Positions 1-11,142 of a stretch of DNA of 53,441 bases are shown piece after piece. The position numbers were made by a program, and so were the translations under genes. Every line of letters begins with the position of its first letter. Positions within the stretch are counted from its first letter, which is position 1. The notes beneath the pieces were generated by a model. It searched no databases. It saw only the letters and a program-made list of their open reading frames with translations, and was not told the DNA's origin. Source of the stretch: Macrocybe gigantea (lineage: Eukaryota > Basidiomycota > Agaricomycetes > Agaricales > Callistosporiaceae); NCBI GenBank assembly GCA_011319805.1, contig SJRY01000306.1, positions 1 to 53,441 on the forward strand, written 5' to 3'.

Positions 1-660
1 TCGTTACAGAGTTATTTCGCCATGTTTGAGTCTCGCAACCGAGGCATGCTTCACGGTGTATTTGTACTAGGAATCCCCAGATTCAGACTGCGCAGTCTGG
101 TTCCCAGGCCGAAAGCATTCCGGCGTAATCGATCGACAATCGTGCGCAGGTTTTTTTTAGGATCACCAGCATGGGGGCGACATCGGATTTTGGCTTATCC
201 GAGTGGCTTGAAAATGTGACTCAACATCAACGCTGATCTGATGTAATCGCGACCGTGGACACATCTAGATCGCATACCCAAGTCCTTGACATGGTTGGTC
301 GTTGCATCACTAAACCATGCAAGAACTGACCAACTAGCCATGTATAGTTTCAGGACCCCTTTAGAACTCTTGCCTGTCACTTTTGACCGCCACAAAGTAG
401 GGCCATCTCTGGTGGGAATCGATAACCGCGCGCCTAGATGCCCATTGCCTGATACCTCGGACTCTTACGGTGTATAAGTGGGCTAAGTATAATGTTGATG
501 ATATAATGATCATTGGAGCGATATATTGTTCAGCTGTCACCATCTGCTCAATCAACATGCCGAGTAGCCGAGGGAAGAACGGCCTACCAGGATGCCTGTT
601 CGTGGGTGAGATAAACAGCTCGGACCTTGGAAACCTGCCAGTAGATCTCTGTCAGGTTTC
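1..660. other. No gene recognised
   Basis: I see only short, mutually inconsistent open frames and no splice-linked exons, known motif, RNA gene or repeat here. The last part may be upstream sequence of the membrane-protein gene that follows. Confidence 0.5.
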
Positions 661-699
661 CCATCATCGACAATGGCCATTGAGACAGGTATTTGCGTC

Positions 700-1490
700 T
701 CTAGCATCTATACTCAGCGCGCTGATCAGGCGCCTTGCAGCTTCCAAGCCAGTGTGGCGGCGCTGGAGGTTCTCCATCCGCGCGTTGGTATACGCCATCT
801 TGTTCTTCTTGATCTTCTCATTCAGTGAGTACTCGACGGCACGTCCATGCTCGCGTGAGCTCACTCATCGTTCCTTTCAAAGCCGTCGCGGAACTTGGCC
901 TTGTCTCGTTTGAGCTCCACAAGTACGGGAAACACCTACCAGCAGTACCCTACGAAGATGTACAAGCACACGATCGGTCTGCTCCTCTTCTCGTGCATCA
1001 TCTCGCTGCTCTCTGCTTGGCGCATCCGTGGGCTAGTGTGGATGTGAGTGATGCCTCTTTCTGATTCAGAACATGTATCAATGGAGTGGCGATCGTTCTG
1101 ATAGTCGTGACCTTATTTATCTCTCTCGCAATCGCCGTGTTCTTCGGTACGGGCGCTGGCATTCTGCGCGTGAACACTCCATTCCGAGGAACGCAATGTC
1201 GTCATCGGGGAGCGGACTCTTACCCGGTGGCCTGGCAACCGTATGCAAGCCAATGCTCGCGCGTGGTTTCTATCCAAGCAATCGCCTGGGCCTTGTGTAA
1301 GTTTCATGTCGTTCCACAACCCAGATCGCCCTAAGCGCTTTGCTTTTCGAAATCTAGGGGCACTCTATATCATCCTCATGGTCATAGCGCTCAGGCAGAA
1401 GTTCGACATCAAGGCCCGCGAAACCCAGAAGAACTGTACTTTTCGGATAAACCCGAGGAGGAAGAAGAGCAGGGGCAGCAAAAGGTTTAA
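700..1490 (+). CDS. Four-TM MARVEL-like membrane protein
   Basis: This is probably a small multi-spanning membrane protein of a family common in basidiomycetes. Four hydrophobic segments are encoded in order: ALVYAILFFLIFSFS near 790-824, TIGLLLFSCIISLLSAW near 970-1020, AIVLIVVTLFISLAIAVFF near 1085-1145, and LGALYIILMVIAL near 1355-1395. Between helices 3 and 4 is an extracytosolic-type loop with the patterns TPFRGTQC and CSRVVSIQAIAWAL. Donors are visible at 825 (gtgagt) and after 1295 (gtaagt). The true start and the first and second intron ends are unclear. The C-terminus probably ends at the TAA at 1488-1490 after an acidic EEEEEQGQQ tail, but reaching that frame needs one extra A in the run at 1421-1423. 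The minus-strand frame opposite is taken as a shadow. No function can be given beyond membrane protein. Confidence 0.55.
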
Positions 1491-1944
1491 GCCACCATCG
1501 AGATACGAAGAAATGACACGCATTTCAGCACGCTGCTCGGTGCAGTTCCACTGTAACTTCTTTCACCTCTAGTTTCACCTCATGACTGTGCGTTACTCCA
1601 ATCGATGTGTTTGGTCCTTTTATGTTCGTACTTCCCCCTTTGTCTAATACGCTTTTACCTTTACACTCTATGGCACATTTACGATTCTTGCGGCTCTATA
1701 ATGCCTCTACATTGTTGTAGTTTTCGCTTTAGATGAGAATGAATATCGGCACCCGCCTCGCTCAAGTCAACGAGTTGTATAGATTGTTCGACGAGATAAG
1801 CTACAATTATGTGGATTAAGGGGAACGAACGAAGGACAAGCAGATGTGGTGGTTAAGCCAGACGATATATGGTTGTAGTGAGGGTGGAGTCTATAATAAG
1901 TTAGCGAGCGAAGGACGTCGATGATTGATGTTGTGATTATATGT
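1491..1944. other. Convergent intergenic spacer
   Basis: The spacer lies between the 3' ends of the membrane-protein gene (+) and the GMC oxidoreductase gene (-). I see no conserved open frame or repeat, so it presumably holds the two 3' UTRs and polyadenylation signals. Confidence 0.5.
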
Positions 1945-4187
1945 TTAAGCCTTCTTTATGAGGTCAGCTGCTCTCTCTGCAACAGCATAGGCAGGGGCCT
2001 GTGTATGTGCGGAAGGAACGAATGGCTGTCGGAGACGAAGAAATGAGGATGGTTGGACCTATCCAGAAATGGTCATTACGTACCAGCACTGAGATATCAA
2101 CAAACGAAGACCGTAAACTTTCTTGACCTTCAAATCCGGATCCACGACGCCGTTCCTAGCTCCTTTAGGCGACATGCTCGCGGTGCCGACAGGATGGAAG
2201 AGCGTGCCTGAGTTGGCAGCGGCGTAGGCGTCGATTCCGGCGTCCGTGGTCGCGTTTTCGAGGCCGGCGACGGGGCCGAGGACATAGTCGGACCACGCGG
2301 GCGCAGAGACGAACTTCTGCGCGCCTTTGATGGCCTCGCGCATAGCGATCTTGTCAAAATCGCTCTTGAGGAGCGCGGGATCGATGACGGGCGCGTCGAA
2401 GGGATTGTTTGACCGGAGAGTGATGGATCCTCGGGAAGATGGCGATACGACGATCGTCGTGATGACCAGGAAGTTACCTTGAGGCGGAGCTGGTACGGGA
2501 GGGATACCGTTCTGTTGCATGCGTCAGGATTCATATCCATTCGGGCGATCCGCTGGGTTAGTGACTTACAGACACGATAAGCTCGTAGTGTGGGGTGTTG
2601 GGTCCCGCAGCGGGATCTGGGCTTGGAACGAGGTTCTTCGGCACTCGCACGAAGCCAACAAAGTTGACGATGGTGTCGACGTAAGGCCCCGTCTTGTTGT
2701 TTTGCCATTCTGTCATGGCGTCGTCCGACAAGGAGCTGCTTCTCCTCAACGTCTCGTACGTATCAGTGGAATTAGCTAGACAGTGATCAACATGGGGAGG
2801 ACTTGGGTGACAGGAACGGTGTTCGCTTACCGAGCCACGGGTTTCCGATAACGGGGTGGTCGGCCATGTTCTGCCCAACGTCGGGCAAGTCGACCAGAGC
2901 CTTGACGCCAACCTTCGACAACGCGGTCGCGCTTCCGATGCCAGAGTTGAGCAGAATGTGCGGGGTGCCGACGGTCCCTGCCGCCAGGATGACCTCACGC
3001 TTCGCAGTCAGAGTCTTCAATTGCCCTGGAAACGGTGAATTCGTCAGCGTATGGAGCCGCGAAAAAATAATATTGTGCACTTGGCTTCTTACCACCACTC
3101 CGCTCTGGCGGAACTCTACTCCGCGGAAAGTTGGCGTCGAGCCGCCGGCAGTTTGAAGGACGCGGGACACCTGAGCGTTCACCGCGACATACAGGTTCTT
3201 GCGGCTCAGGAATTGCGGGGCAAGATAAGCTGTAGCCGAGCTACTTCGTTCACCGCCATCAATGGTGTTTTGTGCCCAGCCTAAAAGCAAAATTGAGTTA
3301 CATGTCATGAAAGACGACCCTGTTTGCTCACCCATTCCGAGAGACGAGCCAGAGTTCATGTCCAAGTTGAACTTGTAGTCGCCACCCAGTTGCGAAATCG
3401 CGCTCATGACGCGTGGGCTGATGGGCGCAGGGAAGCCCTGAAGGCTGACCTCAACTGGGCCCTGGAAACCATGAACAGCAGGGTTAAATTCGCCCGTGAT
3501 GTTATGGTTATCAGCGGGAGCCGTCCATTTCTCGCTCTTCTTGAAATAAGGAAGGATGCTGTTCCAGGACCAGCCAGAGTCTTTCGAAACAGCCGCGTAG
3601 CGGTTGAAATCTTCTGCAGATCCACGAGTGTATACAAGCCAGTCTGGGCAGGAAATGTCAGATTGAGGCAAACGTCAGTTTCTGGTAGGCTAAGTGACTC
3701 ACTCGTCGAGCTGCATCCGCCGAGGATGCGTCCGCGAGGATACCCGATAGATCGTCCAGCCAGACCAGGTTGAGCCGTCGTGGTGTAGTTCCAGTCATAT
3801 TGGGATGGGAAGGCCAGAGAGGTTGCAAAGAAGGGCACCTCGGCCTGGACTACACCTTCATTCCTACGAAAATAAAAGAAATTAACACTGTATAAATGAC
3901 TCGAAACAGGAAACTTACGAAGGTCCCGCCTCTAGAACGAGGACTTTGACATTAGGATTTTCAGTTAACCTATTCGCAACAACATTTCCTGCATTGCCAC
4001 CTGAGATATGTTCGTTAGACCCTCGTAAGATGATATCAGGATGTAAAGGCCACGATCACGCACCGCCAAGATAAAATCAAACTGTGAATATTAGGATATC
4101 GGAAACTTGTGTAAGTAAGGCGGCCTGGCTGACCGCGATGGAGAACAAACTCCACCAGGTGGCCAAGGAGAAGCGGGTGAGCTGCAT
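1945..4187 (-). CDS. GMC oxidoreductase, aryl-alcohol-oxidase type
   Basis: This is a secreted FAD-dependent glucose-methanol-choline oxidoreductase, closest to fungal aryl-alcohol oxidase, which oxidises aromatic alcohols and supplies H2O2 for lignin breakdown. The start at 4187 gives a signal-peptide-like MQLTRFSLATWWSLFSIA. Then come the FAD-binding GNAGNVVANRL near 3990, GMC signature 1 (GRSIGYPRGRILGG, about 3720-3765), signature 2 (GTVGTPHILLNSGIG, about 2940-2985), the active-site region GTLFHPVGTASMS near 2170, and the final PFVPSAHTQ with the second catalytic His near 1995-2020. About eight short introns separate these blocks. Two things are odd. After VYGLR (about 2115-2119) the frame must slip by one base to give the expected VVDISVL. 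The exon joint at the first Gly motif near 4045 does not splice cleanly. Apart from those breaks the protein looks complete. Confidence 0.85.
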
Positions 4188-7100
4188 GCCTAAAGAGCGA
4201 AGGGGGTTGGACAGAGGGATGAGGATAATCGAGTAAAAGTGCTCTTATGTACCCATTGTTAATACCCCGTAGGGCCGTATCCCTGAGCGTTCGCGCCAGA
4301 GTGTATCTGTAGAATGTAACTTTTCTTCCTGAGTCGGAAGTTCCTGATGAAGGTGACATGTGGTGCCTCGCGCGAAATCCAGAGTAACAATTGATGATCC
4401 GTCACCAAGGGGGGCAGATGCGGTCCAGGGCGTCCGCCAAAAACATGTAGGACCCTTGGAGCACGGCATGAGTGGCTGTGCGGAGACCAGATTCGCTGGA
4501 CATGGGGATAACTGTTCAGAGCGTCGACCTTTGAGAGCATCTAATGCTATATTGGGATGATACAGCCGCCCGTTTTTCTACGCGACGACGGATGGGACGT
4601 GGTCTAGATGCGAGATTGCACGTATTCCACGGGTGTCGGACTAGGATCGGACTCAAAATTGATACCGAAACGAAGGCCGAGTCGAAGATCGATCCATGGG
4701 ATCTTTTGTACCGCTTTGCAAGGCAACAACTGCGCAAATGAATTGTCCTGAAGAAGGTTTGCTGCTTCGCCAAAGGAGTTAATCGCGCCAGTCGTCAGAA
4801 ACGTGCAATGTGGGCAAATCTGTTACAGGCCTCTTGGCGGCTAAGCGAAACAGAAGTCCTTCAGCTGCTGCGTTAGCGTTTGCCTCTGTACGCTGTGCGG
4901 AGAACTGAGCAGTGCAGGTTTCATGCTGTGTGATCTCCTAGGCGATGAGTATGACCTCGATACAGCCTTTCTGGGCGGAAAATCCACGGCACCGCAACTC
5001 ACTTAGGATGTCAAGTTGCTTCATCCCCTTTACGTATCTGCTATTTCCTGGAATATAACCATCCCACGCAGGTAACGGACGCTCCCATAGACAAGAAAAT
5101 CTGTTTCATAAATAGCGGGCTGCATGATATTGGCCACGAGCAGGACCTGGATGCTATGCGCCTGTTACCTGACATGATGGCACCTGAGTCGGGTTGTGAA
5201 GTTCTTGGGTGTCGCAGTGGGTGCGTACCTTAGACAACGGAGGAAAAACGTGAACACAGGTTGATCGTACGTTTTTGTTTGATTGGATCACAGGTCCGAC
5301 GTGGCTTAAATGGGGGTAACCTGTTTGGTATTTACCGCAGCCGTCGCTGAACTGAACGGTAAAATCCTATTTCTTATCAAACCTGCCACTAGGACACGAG
5401 ATGAGCCTGGTCATAGCCAAGCATTCAAATCGACATCTCTGGTGTTGACCTTCGAAAAAGAGTGCCGTGGTTGGTGGGCATAACAAGCGCCTCTTGACAT
5501 AAAACGTCGCAAAGCAACTACAAAACCCGGGTCCGCCATGTATTCCATCATTCATATCGCATTCCATGTATAACTTTGACGAGATATCCGCATCATGAAT
5601 GTGTCCGGGAATTATTGCCTGAGACTTCGACGATAATAGTCAAAGTTTCCTCGGAGGGTTGAGCGTGCAATATTTAGATGACTTACGCCAGGCAATAACG
5701 GGGTTCTATTCGTCCTATCAGTCAGTACGCCAAAAGGGACAGCACATACGCCCAATTATCAGAAGACGTCTAACCTGGATGTTCGTTGGAACGAAACAAT
5801 CTTGAAATTCACGTGACGCCATGACAATTTTTGCGTATGCGACATGTGCGGAACTGTCAATAACAGGTTTGTCCATCGCAAAAAACTCCAAAAATTCCAG
5901 CGAGCTATGGCAACATTCTACGATGCACATCACTGCTCAGGTATCACAGAAACACATTCCTAATTAATGGCCTACATCTCCGGAGCACACCAAGGGGGCT
6001 ATATCTCAAAGCTACCAGAATTCATTGACACCATTGGTCTATACCATCGCCGTTGACATGGACGTGCATTGGGGTGATACACATCTGGACAGAACGTTCC
6101 ATTCTCACATGCTCAAGTATAGCCGGTACTGCAGTGGGATTTTTGGGTGTCGAATTTATCATCGGCATGCAATGGACAGATCAAGCATCTGACACAAAAC
6201 ATATCTTCAAGCATATTCGCAGAGGACTCGGTTACATTCTGATGCTGTTTAGGCTTCTGGGCGCTGCTAGCGTGCCCTCTGTTCTGAGTTCGGTTGCAAC
6301 TGCGTAGTTTCTATCACTTCGCCTATGTACCACATATGGACGGTCGCCGCCCGCGGAAACGCGACAAACTGCTGTTGATTGACCAGACCGTGGACCCGGA
6401 CGTGATACTTCCATGGAGCAATATTCTGTCCGTGATGGCTAACTGGCGAAACCTTTCACTTCATCATGAACTCGGTTTCGGTGAGACGTGTATCTAATTG
6501 CATGTATTTTCGGCCTGGCATTGAAAATGCATGGGATAAACTTGATGATCTGGAACTTTTCTTTCGTAACTGCGGAACTCACTGTGTCGCCGATAAATGA
6601 GGCGCTCTTCGACGACGTCAATGCATTGATGGAACCTCGAAAGTCCGCCGTTACCGTTCGCAGCTCTGAGGTCTAGCCATTCATCCTTTTGTTTTGATTC
6701 ATCAGCCCTTATGAAGTGCAAAATTTTACGTGGTGCAATTTATTCTAGTTTGACTGCTGCCGTTCTCCCGACATTCCCATCTGTCAGTCGAGTCAATCCA
6801 TATGCATCATCATGTGTGCGTTGTACTTCCATTTCATTCACTTGGATGTCTCAATTGTTATTGATCTGAAAAAAAAAACAACGATAGTCAAAGCGGTCGC
6901 AGTCTAGCCCCAGCTCCTTTGCATGGAGCGAAACCCCAGTCCAGTCCACTCGACAACATCAATTACTGCTTGTCGCAAGTTCACAAAAGACTGATTGGAA
7001 ATGGCTCCGGGGCTATCAACGCTCAGTGTCCAACTGTCGTGAGCAAGAGCACACATACACTTTCATTTATCAGATAAGATTGCGAAACCATGGCACGGCC

Positions 7101-7323
7101 GCAATGCGGGCTCGCTTCGTGCCGGGCCATACTGTTTTCTCTTATGGAATCCAATTTTGCAGTCTTAAGCGCTCACTCGCACCATCACATTGAGTGGTCT
7201 GCGATATACGCGTACCAAGCGGCCTCTGGGAGTTTCGTCGCCATATCAAGTCTAAGTCTGGCTCAGAACATCGACACGTTCACGGCATTGCCAATTTGCC
7301 AGATTGTCAAGAACGCGGACTGA
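4188..7323. other. Gene-poor stretch, no gene recognised
   Basis: About 3.1 kb contain no convincing gene on either strand. The longest open frames (for example 6053-6307 and 6488-6676 on +, 5718-5933 on -) lack motifs, consistent splice sites or linked neighbours. The part just upstream of 7324 could hold decayed exons of an ataxin-3/Josephin-like gene (a short LPDCQE pattern lies near 7292-7310), but the catalytic Cys and His blocks of that family are not seen. Confidence 0.4.
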
Positions 7324-7640
7324 TCTCACGCGGATGGACGACACCGGAGTATTCAACACACGTCAAAGGATACTTATGTGGATGACGACTATGATATGGA
7401 CGTGGAAGGCGAAGAGGAGGACTTGCAGCGTGCTATCGCGCTGAGTAGGCAAGAGTATCTGCGCATGCAGGACCAACCGAGATGGCCAGACCAGCCTGAA
7501 GCAGGTCCTTCTCGACTCCCCTACAACGGTCCAAGCTACCAGCACTTCTCGGTGGAACATGTCCGAGGGTCCAGTGGCGTCGCACCAAAATTTTCACGCG
7601 GCTTCCTCCGAAACGAACGCTTCACAGCCTATTGCTGAAC
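7324..7640 (+). pseudogene. Ataxin-3-like fragment with a ubiquitin-interacting motif
   Basis: An open stretch encodes an acidic run followed by EEEDLQRAIALSRQE (about 7405-7450). This is a textbook ubiquitin-interacting motif (acidic cluster, L, A, S spacing) and close to the one in ataxin-3, the Josephin-domain deubiquitinase. Downstream is proline- and serine-rich sequence. No initiating ATG lies in this frame, because the frame opens after a stop at 7321-7323. I could not find the Josephin catalytic Cys/His blocks upstream, only a weak LPDCQE-like match near 7300 in another frame. It is either the last exon of a Josephin gene whose 5' exons are too diverged to see, or a broken remnant. 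It could also belong to a different UIM protein. Confidence 0.4.
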
Positions 7641-7989
7641 CTTTCCCCACGACTGTAAAGCAGTCTAAGCAACCGAGGAAGAGCGCCAGAACAAAATCAA
7701 AGCCTGCAGTTGCACCTACGATACAGCAGACTAAAACTAAGAACGATGGTGGAAAAACTAAAAGAAATGGTAAATTGCAAAGACTTTGCTCTTTCGCGCG
7801 TAACTAGATGGTCATCCCATTTCCAGCACGAGTCCTCAAACCTGGAGAGCCCAAATGGTCTGTGTGAAAAGCAAGGGAACGGACACTCGGCCGGCAGAGC
7901 GGCCAACGTCATTAGATCTTCATCCCAGGATATGGACAAGCGTGAGCCATTCATGCCGAATGCCAGAGCGATCTGACAACACGTTCATA

Positions 7990-10804
7990 GGGAAAGGAAG
8001 AACTCTTCGCCTCAGTCCCCAATCTGGCAAAGTGTGTCAATGGGATTGCGTGGCAAATGACGGACCTTCCACACGTCGTCCTGGATGAAGACAACGTCAT
8101 TACGATATTGCGGGATCCTGCAACTAAAAACGAATTTATGGAGCTCGTCATGTCCGTGTCTGTTTCCGATAAACGGCTCATTTTCATGAAAAACGATATA
8201 GAGTCAGGGAATTCGTTTGCCTCTCCACGGATTTGATGTCGTTTCCTGTGGTTGACGTCTCCAAGCAGCAGCAGAACGATCGACTTGGTGGCGATGTCAT
8301 ACCTCCGGTCCCTTCTGGCCCATCTGAGCCTTCAAACGCTGTCTCCGGCGTCCAACCGGCTAATCTGGGCCAACAAGTAACGGACGTTGACAGTCTGCCC
8401 GATACAGCCGCTCACTATGCGGAGCCTTTCACTGCACAGCCGTCCCATTTCACCGTCCTCGATCGGAGCGTCAAGACCGAGCTGCTGACAGAATCCGTCC
8501 ATCAATCTCTGCTCATTACGGCCACGCCTCCCATCTCTGACCCCAATGGGCCTGACGAACGTAAGCCCCGTCATTTCACGTATTATTTTTAGGCCAGTCC
8601 CAAAATCGTTCGAATTTTTATGGCAGTGCCCGGGATGTCGAATGCGGCCACAGGAACACGTGCGTTCGTCGATCCGAGTATGGTGCAGAGCGGCGCTGCG
8701 CAGCCTTTTGAGAAATGGTGGTGGAGGACTTTCACTGGACGGACTTTGACGTCGATGTACGCGCATTCCAGACTTTGACGGACCGGCCCGTAGAAGGGCA
8801 TCCAAGTCGCGCGATTGCTGAGCCGACATCGGCCATTTTGCCGGGGACGGAGGCATCAAGTCATCCCGCACCTGGGCAAGGCGAACACCCGATGCGGCGA
8901 CTCTTTGGCGATTTAACGATGCGAAAGTCGAACCTCTAGCTGAAGAGTGCTTCCCTATCAAAATCCGCCAGAGATCAAACGACTAACGGAAGCGTATATC
9001 GAAGGGGACCCCATCGTCGCTATTGCGTCGAATGCCGTCCTCAAAAAGCACTGGGGTGTTTACCTTCCAGACGAGTTCTCTATGGCTTTCCTGGGGATGT
9101 TTAAGCTTTGCAGCATAAAGGTGCGCGGAGGATCATTTCTCTTAAACGTTTTATCGACAGCGGCGTTCATATAGGAACGCAGACTGCCTGATCCCAAATT
9201 GCCTGGTGGCACTGAGCATGCTGTCGGGCGTGTGGAATGGAGGTTCAGATGCATGTGGAAGGCCACCACGAGGAATACATCGAAGCCAAAGACAAGGACG
9301 TCCCCTGCGTCCCGTGGTGGCTCAGCTCACCCCGCCCCTGCCGACCGAAGCCGATCTCGTGGACGACTCGTCTCCGCGTTACCGGAACCCGCGAACGGCG
9401 CATCCGAATTTCAAGTGGGACGACCTGCCGCTGTGGAACCTCTACGTCACGCTCGTGCACGACATCCTCACGCTCCGGCTCGACGCGCCGATGACGCGCG
9501 ACACGCTGCCGCAGGGTTGGTTCTGCAAGGAATGCAACAAGGTCAATTTCCAGGCGTGGTTGAGGCATCGGAGGTGCACGAGCTCGTTTTGCGCGGTGAG
9601 AGTCTTTGTTGGCGTGTTTGAGGTCTTGTTAGAAGATAAACTGACTGGGCAGTTCAGCACAAGCCGCTACCAAAGGGCCATCCGAGGACGTTGTACGAAG
9701 TCAGAGAGCCATCGCAAAGCAGCGTAGCCATGTGGCCACTCAACTCGTATCCAAGATCGGTTGACGGGACGCTCGTCCATTTTAAAGACAACACAAAGAC
9801 CTTTTCTTACTTTACAGGTGAGAACGACACCGGCGCGTGTGTTAAGCATGTTTTCGCAGGAAATTGGGAACCGCTGCAGGCAGATGCGACGACGCTTTTT
9901 GGGGATATTCAAACTGATGTATGGTTAAGGAGACGAATTGGAGATTCTGGTACGGTCATCCCGCCTATTATCGTATTCGAAAGATCGCTGACGAGTACCT
10001 TAGGTCCATATTTTACTTACACCATTGGGAAAAGCGGAAGCAAGGGCTCCAACGTGATTGCTTGGGAGGATGCTCCAGCATGCCTCCATCGCGCACGAAA
10101 TATCTTGCTTGCCCAAGCGAATGATTACGGCGATATGGAAGATCGACGGATATCCATCAATCAACTCGTTGTCCTCGCGTGGCTCACGATTGGCAGCAAA
10201 AAGGCAAGCTCACGTCATGATTCTCTCTCTCGCACTTTACCGAACTCAATCTCGCAAATCTGGGGCGTAACCATAAATCGCTCTTGTATATAGGGAGCCG
10301 ACGTCTTGACATGCAAGAAGCATCCATACGTCGTCATGTGCCTAGGGTGCGAAGCGGAGATTTCGCTTTTACCACAATCTGGGTTTAGACCGTCGGACGC
10401 TTCGACTTTTCTGGATGATGCGTTGTTTGGCTTGGGCGGTCATGCTGGTGGGGCGCTGATGAATGATGACGAAGACGACGCGACACAAAATCCCGGTGAT
10501 GGTGAGGCGATATTGGGCATCGCACTCGGTTCGAATAAAAAAAGCAAAGGATCCGCGAAAAAAGTGAAAAAGGAAGAGATGCGCATTACGCTGTATCATG
10601 GGGACGTGATGATACTTTTGGATGATGACTTTCAGGTAAGCTGTGCCTTCATGATTATGTTGCGCTTCGGAGAAATCAATTACGGCCTGGAATAGTACTC
10701 TATCAAGCGTTCCGGCCCCAGCATTCGTACGTATACGTATATTTCTGATTGAGCCGAGCACGAGATTTGACTGGGATGCAGTGCTCATTGGCTCGACGGT
10801 GTGA
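7990..10804 (+). CDS. 2OG-Fe(II) oxygenase-like (AlkB-type) basidiomycete protein
   Basis: This is a large multi-exon protein of a basidiomycete family usually annotated as 2OG-Fe(II)/AlkB-like. The substrate is unknown. Supported exons are: GIAWQMTDLPHVVLDEDN in about 7990-8236; PPEIKRLTEAYIEGDPIV with HWGVYLPDEFSMAFLGMF at about 8960-9110; a zinc-knuckle-like exon with WFCKECNKVNFQAW...C ending at 9595; 9658 to 10203 (HKPLPKGHP..., LYEVREP, FSYFTGEND, HVFAGNWEPLQADATTLF, INQLVVLAWLTIGSKK); 10294-10635 (acidic and Lys-rich linker, then ITLYHGDVMILLDDDFQ); 10696-10726; and 10782-10804 (...SILLIGSTV, stop). The last three joints give an uninterrupted C-terminus, YSIKRSGPSILLIGSTV, which sets the end firmly. 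The exon before 9595 needs a one-base shift near 9320 to link PWWLSSPRP to LPTEADLVDD, and the 5' end is uncertain. Confidence 0.6.
10204..10293 (+). other. GC-AG intron in the 2OG-oxygenase-like gene
   Basis: The exon end AAAAAG at 10203 is followed by gcaagc, and the next exon starts after tatatag at 10293. This phase-0 junction joins IGSKK to GADVLTCKK, in line with the family. The donor AAG/GCAAGC fits the known GC-AG consensus, and no GT donor nearby keeps the frame. Confidence 0.55.
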
Positions 10805-11142
10805 ACAACCGTGATTGCGTGACCTGATGCCAAACATGCCATCAAACACAAGGTATCACGCATAAATACGGAGCCAATGCAACGTTTCTTGCCGCTTAAA
10901 GAAGGATCTGGACTGGGAATCGGGGGAGGGAAATAAAGATAGATTAAATGGAAATACGGCGAGAGGGAGGCTTCTTTCAGTTCTGCAATGTTTTAGAATT
11001 TTTTGTTGTTTGTGATGCATGCTCCGCGTGCCCACGCACCCGAGCGGGGGACAGTTGGGTTTGTCCGACTAACCCCATCCTGAACAAGGTCCAGAAAGAC
11101 CTGTCAGAAACTTCAGACCCTGCAACAAAGAAAAGGAAAAAG
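10805..11142. other. Intergenic, probable promoter of the RCC2-like gene
   Basis: No coding exon is seen between the TGA at 10804 and the first supported exon of the RCC2-like gene. A frame open upstream of 11143 (LSETSDPATKKRKK...) could be an N-terminal extension of that protein, so the promoter limit is not fixed. Confidence 0.4.

Noticed and set aside
6053..6307. 84-codon hydrophobic frame as a membrane gene
   Set aside because: It is isolated, with no splice-linked continuation or family pattern.
8332..8961. 209-codon open frame on the minus strand
   Set aside because: It lies opposite the 2OG-oxygenase-like gene, has arginine-rich shadow-type composition and no motif, and no spliced partner was found.
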